Notes: generated by a model not told the origin, from the sequence alone. Shown: positions 18,241 through 27,052, numbered from the stretch's first letter. The stretch: DNA of 64,000 nt from Sphingobacteriaceae bacterium (GCA_017745075.1 JAGIAD010000029.1:372001-436000); one strand, 5' to 3'. Numbers and translations are program-made.

Positions 18241-18494
18241 CAACGAGCCTATTTCGTTACACTACCATTGACAGAGCCATAGGAGAATCGCCTTTTCGAT
18301 TGTAGTGAGCTGGCTTTTCGCCGGCAGCGCAATGGGGAAATCTATGACAGATAGTTTCACTGAGCACTGCTTGGTTCTCGACTGCATTGCACTCCGCTCA
18401 AAATGAAGATTTCTGAGAGGAGAAGTTAAACCTGCGCTCCGAAACAAAAAAAGCCGCCATAAGGCAGCTCTCTTAATTTCATTAATTTTTTATA
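18241..18494. other. Non-coding gap between DUF4270 and ssb
   Basis: No gene is seen. Most of the gap is a copy of the dispersed imperfect palindrome (18296-18411). A short inverted stretch next to ssb (AAAAAAGCCGCC...GGCAGCTCTCTTAATTT) may end ssb transcription. Confidence 0.7.
18296..18411. repeat. Dispersed imperfect palindrome, copy A
   Basis: It shares GCGCAATGG-GGAAATCT with copy D (reverse complement) and GGTTCTCG-CT-C-TTGCACTCC with copy C. The terminal TCGATTG...AAAATGAAGAT is degenerate. It is non-coding. Confidence 0.75.
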
Positions 18495-18932
18495 TTAAAA
18501 AGGGAGGTCTCCGTTTTCGTCAGAAGAATCAATGGTAAATTCATCTTCAATTTTAGCTTCGGAACTTTGATTTGCCGGTACAGTTGGGCTTTGCTCGAAA
18601 TCACTTTTCCGGCCTAACATGGTAAAGTTTTCGGCCACAATTTCTGTTACATATTTTTTTACCTTTTCTTTATCTTCAAAGGATCTCGTTCTTAATTTGC
18701 CTTCTATATAAACCAGTTTGCCTTTCTGCAAGTATTTAGAAGCTACTTCCGCTAAGCCGCGCCATAACACAATATTATGCCACTCAGTTTGTTCTACTCT
18801 TTTTCCGTCTTTGTTGTATGTTTCAGATGTAGCTAATGGAAAACTGGCTACTGTTACGCCACCGTCTAAATGTCGTACTTCAGGGTCTTTGCCTAAATGG
18901 CCTACTAAAATAACTTTGTTAATCCCAGACAT
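18495..18932 (-). CDS. ssb: Single-stranded DNA-binding protein
   Basis: Coats single-stranded DNA in replication and repair. It has 145 residues with an OB fold in 1-108 (INKVILVGHLGKDPEVRHLDGGVTVASFPLATSE and TEWHNIVLWRGLAEVASKYLQKGKLVYIEGKLRTRSF). An acidic tail follows and ends SSDENGDLPF, the usual partner-binding tip. It is 55 bases downstream of mutY on the same strand. Confidence 0.97.
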   Translation of the reverse strand: MSGINKVILVGHLGKDPEVRHLDGGVTVASFPLATSETYNKDGKRVEQTEWHNIVLWRGLAEVASKYLQKGKLVYIEGKLRTRSFEDKEKVKKYVTEIVAENFTMLGRKSDFEQSPTVPANQSSEAKIEDEFTIDSSDENGDLPF

Positions 18933-18987
18933 AAATATTTTTGGTTAGTTGTTTCGTTTTCTAGATGCACACTGAAAAAGATGGTCA

Positions 18988-20049
18988 TTACTCCATTTTA
19001 TCACTACAAAAATATTCCTGAATAAAATCATGGATTACCTTTGGTTGCGGCAGCTCATCTAATTTACTTAAAGAAACCCAATTAAGTTCCTTTTGCTTAT
19101 TAAAGTTAAATATATAATTTTTTAATGCAAAAAATTGAACGTGGATTATTTGGTGGGTTAATACGTGTTTTTTTGTGCTGATTAGCTTAAAATCTGAAGT
19201 GTTTCCAAAGGTTTTTTTCACCAAAGCCGTAAATAAGCTGCTGTCTGTATCTTGAGGTTCGAGTGTTTCTATGCTTGGAAAATCGTATAAATGCTGCCAA
19301 ACATCGCCAGCCTGCCGTTCCCTTACCAATACCCGTTCGCCATCAAAACAAATAAAATAATTAATATAACGGTGCTTCTGCGCTGCTTTTTTGAGTTTAA
19401 CAGGCAATTCGTTTACCATTTTATGATTAAAAGCATAGCAGCTTTGGCTAAGGGGACAAACACTGCAGTTAGGCGATTTAGGTTTGCATTGTATTGCCCC
19501 AAATTCCATTATTGCCTGATTATACAGGGCAGGATCATCTCGGTAAAGCAGCTCGTTTGCCAAAGTAAAAAACTCCTTTTTCCCTGCCGGAGAATTGATT
19601 GGGGTATCAATACCATAATACCTGGCAAGCACCCGGAATACGTTTCCATCTACCACCGCCCTCGCTTCTCCAGATGAAAATGAAGAGATCGCAGCAGCCG
19701 TATACTCGCCAATTCCCTTTAATTTTATCAGCTCATCATGCAGGTTTGGGAAGATTCCGTGGTAATCTTTCACCACAGTTTGAGCAGTTGCGTGCATATT
19801 CCTCCCTCTCGAATAATAACCCAAACCTTGCCAAAGCTTTAAAACTTTAGCTTCGGTAGCCCTGGCAAAATCACTAACGGTAGGAAAATTCTCTAAAAAT
19901 TTATTAAAATAAGGAAGCCCCTGCTCCACCCTTGTTTGCTGTAATATAACCTCTGATAACCAGATGGTATAAGCATCATTGGTATGCCTCCAGGGCAAAT
20001 CTCTCTTGTTTATCTGGTACCAATTGATGAGTTCATATTGAAATGTCAT
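18988..20049 (-). CDS. mutY: A/G-specific adenine DNA glycosylase
   Basis: Removes adenine mispaired with 8-oxoguanine. It has 353 residues. RDLPWRHTNDAYTIWLSEVILQQTRVEQ is the MutY N-terminus with the catalytic Glu, and LKGIGEYTAAAISSFSSGEARAVVDGNVFRVLARY is the HhH-GPD motif with the catalytic Asp. The iron-sulfur cluster ligands are CKPKSPNCSVCPLSQSC (C-x6-C-x2-C-x5-C). The C-terminal third is the NUDIX-like 8-oxoG recognition domain. It precedes ssb on the same strand. Confidence 0.97.
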   Translation of the reverse strand: MTFQYELINWYQINKRDLPWRHTNDAYTIWLSEVILQQTRVEQGLPYFNKFLENFPTVSDFARATEAKVLKLWQGLGYYSRGRNMHATAQTVVKDYHGIFPNLHDELIKLKGIGEYTAAAISSFSSGEARAVVDGNVFRVLARYYGIDTPINSPAGKKEFFTLANELLYRDDPALYNQAIMEFGAIQCKPKSPNCSVCPLSQSCYAFNHKMVNELPVKLKKAAQKHRYINYFICFDGERVLVRERQAGDVWQHLYDFPSIETLEPQDTDSSLFTALVKKTFGNTSDFKLISTKKHVLTHQIIHVQFFALKNYIFNFNKQKELNWVSLSKLDELPQPKVIHDFIQEYFCSDKME

Positions 20050-20157
20050 TACTGCAAATTACGATCTATTTTTCTGATTTAAAAAAAACTTGCAATTGCC
20101 TGATAAGTTTAACGATAAAAAAATCATCTTTTATTTCCCTATCTCATTAAAAAGCAA

Positions 20158-20165
20158 TACTTTTG
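20158..20165 (+). promoter_or_regulatory. -7 box upstream of the HU-family gene
   Basis: TACTTTTG fits the TAnnTTTG consensus, 55 bases before the ATG. No clear -33 TTG is seen at the right distance. Confidence 0.4.
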
Positions 20166-20219
20166 CAACCCCAAATCAGTAGTAATATTAAAACATAATA
20201 ATATAATAAATAATAAAAT

Positions 20220-20522
20220 ATGACTAAGGCAGATATTATTTCAGAAATATCAACAAAAACCGGAATTGAGAAGGTTGATGTACAGGAAACAGTTGAGGCA
20301 TTTTTCAAGGTTATCAAAACCAGCATGATTGGCGGTGAAAATGTATATGTTAGGGGCTTCGGAAGCTTTGTTGTTAAAAAGAGGGCGCAAAAAACTGCGA
20401 GAAATATCTCAAAAAACACTGCAATAATTATCCCAGAACACTTTGTTCCTAGCTTTAAACCGGCAAAAGTATTTGTTGATAAGGTGAAAAGTAATTCAAA
20501 AAAAATTAAGGTAGAAGCCTAA
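20220..20522 (+). CDS. HU/IHF-family DNA-binding protein
   Basis: A 100-residue nucleoid protein. It begins MTKADIISEISTKTGIEKVDVQETVEAFF and carries VYVRGFGSFVVKKRAQKTARNISKNTAIIIPEHFVPSFKPAK, the HU/IHF beta-arm region with a variant of the GRNP tip (ARNISKN). It has a basic C-terminal extension of about 10 residues. A TPR protein follows 9 bases later and is probably co-transcribed. Confidence 0.95.
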   Translation: MTKADIISEISTKTGIEKVDVQETVEAFFKVIKTSMIGGENVYVRGFGSFVVKKRAQKTARNISKNTAIIIPEHFVPSFKPAKVFVDKVKSNSKKIKVEA

Positions 20523-20531
20523 GTCTTATAT

Positions 20532-21410
20532 ATGGATAGCAACATCAGATCAAAACAAACCATTGTTATTGGAGCGATTGTATTGCTTGTTGCATTCTTA
20601 TTTACAAGAGACATAAAGGGTTTGGTTAAACCAACGGAAGAAAATGGAAAAATGCCTTCAAGCGACAGTATGGCTGGAACAGCCTCTCCATCAACAACCT
20701 CGGCACTAAACCTCGAAACTTCGTCTACTGCTGCAAAGAATGTGATCAACAAAAATTTGGCTACAGATATTACAGCTTTAGAAAACAGTTACAAAGGCGC
20801 AAAGGGTGCAGAAAAGATTGAACTGGCTAAACAACTGGCTCAGAAATGGGACGATGTTGAACAGATTACTCCATCTGCCCTGTATTTAGAAGTTGTAGCC
20901 GAAAACGAACCATCAGCAAAATCATGGTTGGCGGCCGGTAATCAATTTATAAAAGCTTTTGAAAGCACGCAAGACAGCATCGCGCAGCCTGCTTTATTGC
21001 AGAAAGCGAATGCATCTTACAAAAATGCATTAGAGAAAGACTCTACAAACATTGAAGCTAAAACAGGCTTAGGGGTAACAATAGTAAATGGCTTAGGCGC
21101 ACCAATGCAAGGTATTGCAATGTTGCTGGAAGTTGTAGCTAAAGATCCTAAAAACGTAAAGGCGAACATGAATTTAGGATTATTCTCTATAAAATCAGGC
21201 CAGTTCGATAAAGCAATTCCTCGTTTTAACACAGTAATTGCCACTGCTCCAACCCCTGAGGCCTATTTTTATTTAGGCACAGCATTAGAAAATTTAGGCA
21301 GAAATAAAGAAGCAGTAAATGCTTACCTATCAAGCAAAAAATTAGCGGCTAATCCAACCTTATCATCTTTTATTGATAAGAAGGTAGCTGAACTAAAGAA
21401 TAAAAATTAA
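20532..21410 (+). CDS. TPR-repeat protein with membrane anchor
   Basis: A 292-residue protein with one N-terminal transmembrane segment (about 8-28, QTIVIGAIVLLVAFLF) after a short positive start, then a Ser/Thr-rich linker. Several tetratricopeptide repeats follow (about 150-290: ASYKNALEKDSTNIEAKTGLGVT, NVKANMNLGLFSIKSGQFDKAIPRFNTVIA, PEAYFYLGTALENLGRNKEAVNAYLSSKKLA). The TPR part should face the periplasm. It is probably a scaffold; partners are unknown. It follows the HU gene by 9 bases. Confidence 0.88.
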   Translation: MDSNIRSKQTIVIGAIVLLVAFLFTRDIKGLVKPTEENGKMPSSDSMAGTASPSTTSALNLETSSTAAKNVINKNLATDITALENSYKGAKGAEKIELAKQLAQKWDDVEQITPSALYLEVVAENEPSAKSWLAAGNQFIKAFESTQDSIAQPALLQKANASYKNALEKDSTNIEAKTGLGVTIVNGLGAPMQGIAMLLEVVAKDPKNVKANMNLGLFSIKSGQFDKAIPRFNTVIATAPTPEAYFYLGTALENLGRNKEAVNAYLSSKKLAANPTLSSFIDKKVAELKNKN

Positions 21411-21446
21411 TTAACAGATTAATAAAAACATTTAAAACTTAAAACT

Positions 21447-21536
21447 ATGCCAAGCGGTAAAAAAAGAAAGAGACATAAAATGGCTACCCACAAACGTAAA
21501 AAACGTTTAAGAAAAAACAGACATAAGAAAAAATAG
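21447..21536 (+). CDS. 29-residue AURKAIP1/COX24-type small basic protein
   Basis: A very short gene read directly from the sequence: start ATG at 21447, stop TAG at 21534-21536. The product begins MPSGKKRKRHKMATHKRKKR and continues LRKNRHKKK, 29 residues with 18 Lys/Arg and 3 His. It matches what I know as the AURKAIP1/COX24 C-terminal domain, whose relatives are mitochondrial mS38 and mycobacterial bS22, ribosomal small-subunit proteins. It probably sits in the ribosome. It lies between the TPR protein and rng, and a hairpin follows it. Confidence 0.8.
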   Translation: MPSGKKRKRHKMATHKRKKRLRKNRHKKK

Positions 21537-21559
21537 TTTCTTATTTTGATAAAGCCGGT

Positions 21560-21589
21560 TAAACCTCATAGTAAACGCTATGAGGTTTA
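21560..21589 (+). terminator. Hairpin after the 29-residue gene
   Basis: The stem AAACCTCATAG / CTATGAGGTTT (11 bp, 6-base loop) lies 24 bases after the stop. There is no strong U-tract, so it may be a terminator or an RNA-stability hairpin. Confidence 0.5.
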
Positions 21590-21690
21590 AACAATTTATA
21601 TGATTTTTTTATTGTATAAGTTTTGTGCTATATCACTGTTTTTATTTACTATCCATTTGTTAATAGGCGAAAGCCTTAAATCTGTAGCTG

Positions 21691-23241
21691 TTGGTAAAAG
21701 AATTAATTATCAATTCGACTCCTGCCGGAGTTACCATAGCGTTGATTGAAGACAAACAACTTGTTGAGCTTCACAAAGAACAAATCAATACCAACTACGC
21801 TGTAGGCGATATTTATTTAGGCCGCATTAAGAAAATTATGCCCGGCCTGAATGCTGCTTTCGTGGATGTTGGTTATGAAAAAGATGCTTTTTTGCACTAC
21901 TTTGATTTGGGCCCTCAGGTGCAATCTTTAATTAAGCTAACTAAGATCAAGCGTAATGGCTCGGTTACAGGCACATTATTAGATAATTTAAAGCTCGAAG
22001 CCGATATTAACAAGGCTGGCAAAATTTCTGATGTGCTCAGTAAAAACATGCTCCTACCTGTTCAAATTGCCAAAGAGCCAATTTCTACAAAAGGACCACG
22101 TTTAAGTTCCGACATTTCGATTGCCGGCAGGTATGTGGTACTGGTGCCATTCTCCAATACCATATCTGTATCAAAAAAAATAAAAAGTAATACAGAACGT
22201 AATCGTTTAAAAAAGATTATCGAAAGTATTAAACCTCAAAATTTTGGGGTCATTATCAGAACTGTTTCTGAAGGTAGAGGAGTTGCCGAAATGCAGAAAG
22301 ATCTTTTGGATCTGATTGCTAAATGGGAAAACTTCGTTAAAAAAATACCTTCTACCGAACCTTCAAAAAGAGTTTGGGGAGAAATGGACAGATCATCAAC
22401 GTTAATCCGTGATATTCTGAATCCTGATTTTACAAACGTTTATGTAAGTACACCAGAACTGTACGATGATATCCGTTCTTATGTTCACGATATTTCTCCT
22501 GAAATGGAAAAGATCGTTAAACTATACAAACAAAAAGAACCGATCTTCGATCACTTTGGGATAGAAAAGCAGATTAAAAATGCTTTCGGAAAAACAGTAA
22601 ACTTACCTGGTGGCGCATACCTTGTTGTAGAGCACACCGAAGCACTGCACGTAATAGACGTGAACAGTGGGAACCGTACTGCCAGTAAAGAAAATCAAGA
22701 AGAGAATGCTTTACAGGTAAACAAAGAGGCGGCTAAAGAAATTGCCCGTCAACTGCGCTTGCGCGATATGGGCGGTATTGTGGTAATCGATTTTATCGAT
22801 ATGCACAAACCAACAAACCGTAAAATGCTATTCGATTATTTGCGTGAGCTGATGTTATTGGATAGGGCCAAACATACCATTTTGCCTCCGAGCAAATTTG
22901 GTTTGGTACAGATTACCCGGCAGCGTGTTCGTCCTGAAATGAACATTGTTACTGTAGAAAAATGTCCGACCTGCGATGGGACCGGAGAAATTAAAGCGAG
23001 TATCGTTTTAATGGATGATATTGAGAACAACCTTAATTATATTTTAAGAGAGCAGAATGAAAAAGGGGTTACACTTTGTGTACATCCTTATATTGAAGCT
23101 TATATTACAAAAGGTATTTTCAACCTTCAACGCCGTTGGTTCTTCAAGTATGGGCAATGGATAAAAGTTAAGGCACAATCATCGTATCACTTAACCGAGT
23201 TTCACTTCATCTCTTCAAAAGATGAAGAGATTAAATTATAA
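21691..23241 (+). CDS. rng: Ribonuclease E/G family protein (RNase G-like)
   Basis: An RNA endonuclease for rRNA and mRNA processing. It has 516 residues. The S1 domain comes first (NYAVGDIYLGRIKKIMPGLNAAFVDVGYEKDAFLHYFDL), then the RNase H-like and DNase I-like parts with the catalytic HVIDVNSGNR and GGIVVIDFIDM, and the zinc-link CPTCDGTG. The start is TTG at 21691 because an in-frame stop lies 6 bases upstream. It lacks the long scaffold tail of E. coli RNase E. A perfect hairpin terminator follows. Confidence 0.96.
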   Translation: MVKELIINSTPAGVTIALIEDKQLVELHKEQINTNYAVGDIYLGRIKKIMPGLNAAFVDVGYEKDAFLHYFDLGPQVQSLIKLTKIKRNGSVTGTLLDNLKLEADINKAGKISDVLSKNMLLPVQIAKEPISTKGPRLSSDISIAGRYVVLVPFSNTISVSKKIKSNTERNRLKKIIESIKPQNFGVIIRTVSEGRGVAEMQKDLLDLIAKWENFVKKIPSTEPSKRVWGEMDRSSTLIRDILNPDFTNVYVSTPELYDDIRSYVHDISPEMEKIVKLYKQKEPIFDHFGIEKQIKNAFGKTVNLPGGAYLVVEHTEALHVIDVNSGNRTASKENQEENALQVNKEAAKEIARQLRLRDMGGIVVIDFIDMHKPTNRKMLFDYLRELMLLDRAKHTILPPSKFGLVQITRQRVRPEMNIVTVEKCPTCDGTGEIKASIVLMDDIENNLNYILREQNEKGVTLCVHPYIEAYITKGIFNLQRRWFFKYGQWIKVKAQSSYHLTEFHFISSKDEEIKL

Positions 23242-23261
23242 CTCAAAACACATTTAACAGG

Positions 23262-23291
23262 AAGCCCGGATTTTAAAATCCGGGCTTTTTT
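23262..23291 (+). terminator. Intrinsic terminator after rng
   Basis: A perfect 24-bp palindrome (half-site AGCCCGGATTTT) at 23263-23286 is followed by TTTTT, 21 bases after the stop. Confidence 0.9.
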
Positions 23292-23296
23292 GTTTG

Positions 23297-23345
23297 CGAT
23301 AAAACCTTACCGGTTTTTGAAACCTGCGAGGTTTATCAAAGAGAA
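23297..23345. repeat. Paired small hairpins of stuttering type
   Basis: AAAACC-TTACC-GGTTTT and AAACCT-GCG-AGGTTT are two adjacent small inverted repeats between rng and radA. Confidence 0.5.
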
Positions 23346-23377
23346 AGGTTAAATTCGTAATCTAAAATTTTAATCAA

Positions 23378-24751
23378 TTGGCAAAATCAAAAACCGCATA
23401 TTTCTGTCAGAGCTGTGGCTACGAATCGGCTAAATGGCTGGGTAAATGCCCGTCATGCAACCAATGGAACACCTTTGTAGAAGAAATTGTAGAAAAAAGC
23501 CCCGCTGCTGTTCCAACCTGGAAAAGCGATACGGCAAGTCGTAAGCTAAGCAAACCAAGCAAGGTTGATGAAATACAATCGTCAACAGAACGCAGGATAT
23601 TAACCGGGGATAAAGAATTAGACCGTGTTTTAGGCGGCGGATTGGTAGAAGGATCGCTGGTGCTCATTGGCGGTGAACCAGGCATCGGAAAATCGACTTT
23701 GATGTTGCAACTGGCTTTAAATTTAAAGGGCAAAAAACTGCTCTACATCTCTGGAGAAGAAAGCGAACAGCAGATTAAAATGAGGGCAGAAAGGATTCAG
23801 GAATCAGCATCATCTAATTGTTACATTTTAACTGAAACTTCTACACAGAACATCTTTAAACAGATCGAAATCCTGGAACCTGAAATTCTGGTTGTAGATT
23901 CTATCCAGACTTTGTATTCTGCTCATATCGATTCAACACCGGGTAGTGTATCGCAGGTAAGGGAATGTACGGCCGAACTGTTGCGTTTTGCAAAGGAAAC
24001 AGGTGTACCTGTTTTTCTTATTGGCCATATCACTAAAGATGGAGCCATTGCAGGGCCTAAAATACTCGAACACATGGTTGATACCGTTTTACAGTTTGAA
24101 GGCGACAGGCACCATGTTTACCGCATTCTTCGATCGATTAAAAACAGATTTGGAGCTGCGGCTGAGCTGGGTATTTATGAAATGCAGGGAAGCGGGCTCA
24201 GGGAAGTCTCCAATCCATCCGAAATCTTACTCTCGCAGCGGGATGAAGAATTAAGCGGAATCGCAATAGCTGCAACCCTGGAGGGCGCAAGGCCCATGTT
24301 AATTGAAACGCAGGCCCTGGTAAGTCCGGCAGCATATGGAACCCCACAACGTTCTGCAACAGGTTTTGATACCAAAAGAATGAATATGCTTTTGGCGGTT
24401 TTAGAAAAACGCTGTGGCTTTAGGTTGAGTACACAGGATGTTTTCCTGAATATCGCTGGCGGAATCAGAGTTGAAGACCCGGCAATTGACCTGGCTGTTT
24501 TAATAGCCATTATCTCTTCTCACCAGGATATTGCCATTTCCTCAAAAAAATGCTTTGCTGCAGAGGTGGGTTTATCCGGAGAAATCAGGGCAGTAAACAG
24601 GATCGAACAACGGATTGCCGAGGCAGACAAACTAGGTTTCGAAACCATTTTCATCTCTAAATATAATCTGAAAGGGATTGCTATTGAAAAATACAAGCTT
24701 GAGATTAAAGCTGTAAGTAAAATAGAAGAAGTATTTGAAATGATTTTTTAA
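23378..24751 (+). CDS. radA: DNA repair protein RadA
   Basis: A RecA-like ATPase for branch migration in recombination. It has 457 residues. The zinc finger CQSCGYESAKWLGKCPSCNQW lies at 9-29, Walker A GGEPGIGKST near 100, the KNRFG motif in RSIKNRFGAAAELG near 250, and a Lon-like C-terminal domain. The start is TTG at 23378. The last 39 codons have a diverged, frameshifted partner at 26141-26261, suggesting that the 3' end here was replaced by recombination together with the next gene. Confidence 0.96.
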   Translation: MAKSKTAYFCQSCGYESAKWLGKCPSCNQWNTFVEEIVEKSPAAVPTWKSDTASRKLSKPSKVDEIQSSTERRILTGDKELDRVLGGGLVEGSLVLIGGEPGIGKSTLMLQLALNLKGKKLLYISGEESEQQIKMRAERIQESASSNCYILTETSTQNIFKQIEILEPEILVVDSIQTLYSAHIDSTPGSVSQVRECTAELLRFAKETGVPVFLIGHITKDGAIAGPKILEHMVDTVLQFEGDRHHVYRILRSIKNRFGAAAELGIYEMQGSGLREVSNPSEILLSQRDEELSGIAIAATLEGARPMLIETQALVSPAAYGTPQRSATGFDTKRMNMLLAVLEKRCGFRLSTQDVFLNIAGGIRVEDPAIDLAVLIAIISSHQDIAISSKKCFAAEVGLSGEIRAVNRIEQRIAEADKLGFETIFISKYNLKGIAIEKYKLEIKAVSKIEEVFEMIF

Positions 24752-24779
24752 ATTTATAGAAATTAAACCTCTCATTCCT

Positions 24780-26117
24780 ATGAAGATATTGGAAACCACA
24801 ACTTGCATCTTTATAGTTTTATTTTTTTTATCAATTTCCAATCTATCTTTTGCCCAATATTCAATTACGGGCAAAGTATTAAATGCATCGAATAATTTAC
24901 CTTTAGAAAGCGCTACGGTATTTGTTAATACCACTAGTTATGGAACAAAAACAGATAGGTATGGCAACTTTGTACTTCGTAACGTTAAGGCTGGATATTA
25001 TGAACTGATCTTTTCTATGGTAGGTTTTAAAACCTATAATGTTCAGGTATATGTTCAACATGCCGATAAAATGACATCAACTGTTTCCTTAGAAGAAAAA
25101 GTGATCCCTTTAATTGAAGTCAATATTACAAAGGCCAGGAGACCAGGTAGTAAATACATGGAGATGTTTAAGCGTGAAATATTAGGTACGTCCAAATTTG
25201 CTGAACAATGCCGTATCATCAATCCAGAGGTAATAAAACTTAGTTTCGATAAAGAAGAAAACAAACTGACTGCTTACTCCACAGATTTCATGATTATTGA
25301 GAATAAAGCTCTGGGATATCACTTAAAGTATTTGGTTGAAGATTTCGAACGAAATGAAAAAAATGAACTTATATCTTACGTTGGCTATGTTTTATTTGAA
25401 GCAATGGAAGGAAGTGAAAAGCAGCAACAGGAATGGAGTGAAAAACGAATTGAAGCATATACAGGTTCATTACAGCACTTTCTCCGGTCTTTGCTGGGAA
25501 ATAATATTAACAAATATAAAGAGACCGGTTTTTTAGTAATGACAGACACGCGAATGGAGAACAGGTATCGCCTACCGGATTCCATTATTAGTAAGAAAAT
25601 CAGCTTATTTAGGGGTAAAAGCGGTAAGATTGAGCAAGATTCTCTCTTTTTCTGGACACGTATGTTACAACAACCTAAATATATTGAAGTATTAGATACC
25701 ACAAAATTAAAAGCAAAGCAGGTTGTTCATTTAACTGACAGCAAAGGCTTATACTCCCTTCGGATAATTACTGACACGAACTATGTGAATAGGTGGGCAT
25801 ATCTTAAAGCCCCTGGTATAAAAAGAACTGATCTCAGGTGCGATACCTGCCAATTTAAAAATTCATTATACGTTACATACATAAAATATATGCCCGAAAA
25901 ATCAAAAAAAACTTATCAATCTCTTTACCGCCCTGCCTCATCTATTACTCCGACCCCTGAAATGGATAAGATGGCTAGTTTAATTTCGATTTTAGATGGA
26001 AATGTCTTTTTTGACTGGAATGGAGTAATTGTTAACCCAATGAGCCTGAAATTGGAACGTTATTGGGCTAAACCCCGCCTTGGAGATCTACTCCCAATCG
26101 ATTACGCTCCTATGTAA
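24780..26117 (+). CDS. Carboxypeptidase-regulatory-like domain protein (probably acquired)
   Basis: A 445-residue exported protein. A signal peptide (about 1-25, ending SFAQ) precedes a carboxypeptidase-D regulatory beta domain (26-110: YSITGKVLNASNNLPLESATVFVNTTSYGTKTDRYGNF). The larger remainder belongs to a Bacteroidota family I recognise only by pattern (ALGYHLKYLVEDF...YVGYVLFEAM...EKRIEAYTGSLQHFLRSLL). There is no known enzymatic motif. It begins 28 bases after radA, appears more AT-rich than its neighbours, and is followed by a radA 3' relic. It probably arrived with a foreign radA end. It is likely periplasmic; its function is unknown. Confidence 0.85.
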   Translation: MKILETTTCIFIVLFFLSISNLSFAQYSITGKVLNASNNLPLESATVFVNTTSYGTKTDRYGNFVLRNVKAGYYELIFSMVGFKTYNVQVYVQHADKMTSTVSLEEKVIPLIEVNITKARRPGSKYMEMFKREILGTSKFAEQCRIINPEVIKLSFDKEENKLTAYSTDFMIIENKALGYHLKYLVEDFERNEKNELISYVGYVLFEAMEGSEKQQQEWSEKRIEAYTGSLQHFLRSLLGNNINKYKETGFLVMTDTRMENRYRLPDSIISKKISLFRGKSGKIEQDSLFFWTRMLQQPKYIEVLDTTKLKAKQVVHLTDSKGLYSLRIITDTNYVNRWAYLKAPGIKRTDLRCDTCQFKNSLYVTYIKYMPEKSKKTYQSLYRPASSITPTPEMDKMASLISILDGNVFFDWNGVIVNPMSLKLERYWAKPRLGDLLPIDYAPM

Positions 26118-26140
26118 ATTTGAATATGAAAACTTAATCA

Positions 26141-26261
26141 GGTTTCGAAACCATTTATATCTCGAAATACAACCTAAAAAGGCATTGTTGTAGAAAAATA
26201 CAATTTAGAAATTAAGGCCGTTAGCAAAATAGAAGAAGTGTTCAGTCTGGTTTTCGGATAA
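26141..26261 (+). pseudogene. Relic of a second, diverged radA 3' end
   Basis: 121 bases align with 24635-24751, the last 38 codons and stop of radA. By hand I count about 26 differences in 114 aligned bases plus one extra A in CTAAAAAGG, which shifts the frame. Before and after the shift the relic reads GFETIYISKYNLK and GIVVEKYNLEIKAVSKIEEVF-SLVFG, then a stop. About 31 of 38 residues agree with RadA and most base changes are silent. It is therefore a genuine orthologous allele rather than a decayed tandem copy. No start codon or other radA sequence is present. Confidence 0.9.
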
Positions 26262-26488
26262 ACAAAAGTGGGGAAACTACTCAACAAAATTCCACAGAAA
26301 GGAGATAATGTTCTACACTCCCACAGCAATACCGGATGTTGGCAAACGCAGCAACAAACAACCAACATACTGAATATAAATACATTAACCACAAACAAAA
26401 TAAGAATTAAATTTTTGGATTCTGGTTTGTCTATAAAAAATGGATGTACATAATAAAATGACATCTACACGATTATAGGGATGATTTT

Positions 26489-26519
26489 CCTCGTTAACGG
26501 ATGTTAACGAGGATTTTTT
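26489..26519 (+). terminator. Intrinsic terminator downstream of the radA relic
   Basis: The stem CCTCGTTAAC / GTTAACGAGG with a 4-base loop is followed by ATTTTTTG. It may be the original radA-locus terminator, left behind by the insertion. Confidence 0.8.
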
Positions 26520-26585
26520 GTTTTCATTACTTAGAGAAATTTTAAATAACTTTGAGTAGATCGTAACCGGATAATTATAAAAATC

Positions 26586-27050
26586 ATGAAAAAAATCATT
26601 CTAAGTTTGGGCTTCTGCCTATTTACTGCATTCTCATTTGCCCAAACCGCATATAGTGGTCAAAAATTTGGAGAAGAAGTTAAACCAGGCGATGTAAAAC
26701 CAGCTGCAAAAATGGAAGCTGCCATGGGGGATAAAAAAACTGTCGATATGAAAATCGAAGGTAAAGTGGTAGATGTATGCAAGAAAAAAGGATGCTGGAT
26801 GACTTTAGAAATGCCTAACGGTGATCCAATGCGGGTAACTTTTAAAGATTATGCATTCTTTATGCCGATGGACATTGTTGGCAAAAAAGTAATTTTAGAT
26901 GGATTAGCTAAAAAACAAACCATATCGGTAGAAACATTACGCCATTATGCTGAAGATGCTAAAAAATCTCCTGCAGAAGTGGCCAAAATTACCGAGCCTA
27001 AAAAGGAACTTGCTTTCGAAGCAAAGGGCGTAGTGGTTTTGGATAAATAG
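26586..27050 (+). CDS. DUF4920 domain periplasmic protein
   Basis: A 154-residue secreted protein. The signal peptide (1-19) ends FSFAQ. The mature part matches DUF4920: SGQKFGEEVKPGDVKPAAKM, then a small beta domain with VDMKIEGKVVDVCKKKGCWMTLEMPNGDPMRVTFKDYAFFMP. The CKKKGCWM pair of cysteines could bind metal or form a disulfide. No function is known. It is monocistronic and convergent with ilvE across a shared terminator. Confidence 0.9.
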   Translation: MKKIILSLGFCLFTAFSFAQTAYSGQKFGEEVKPGDVKPAAKMEAAMGDKKTVDMKIEGKVVDVCKKKGCWMTLEMPNGDPMRVTFKDYAFFMPMDIVGKKVILDGLAKKQTISVETLRHYAEDAKKSPAEVAKITEPKKELAFEAKGVVVLDK

Positions 27051-27052
27051 AT

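Larger units (their letters stand above)
26118..26585. other. Gap holding the radA relic and a terminator
   Basis: No intact gene is seen. It contains the radA 3' relic (26141-26261) and a terminator (26489-26519). A 61-codon GTG frame between them shows no convincing coding character. Confidence 0.7.

Noticed and set aside
26268..26453. 61-codon frame after the radA relic
   Set aside because: It starts with GTG, shows no recognisable motif and overlaps non-coding sequence before a terminator.
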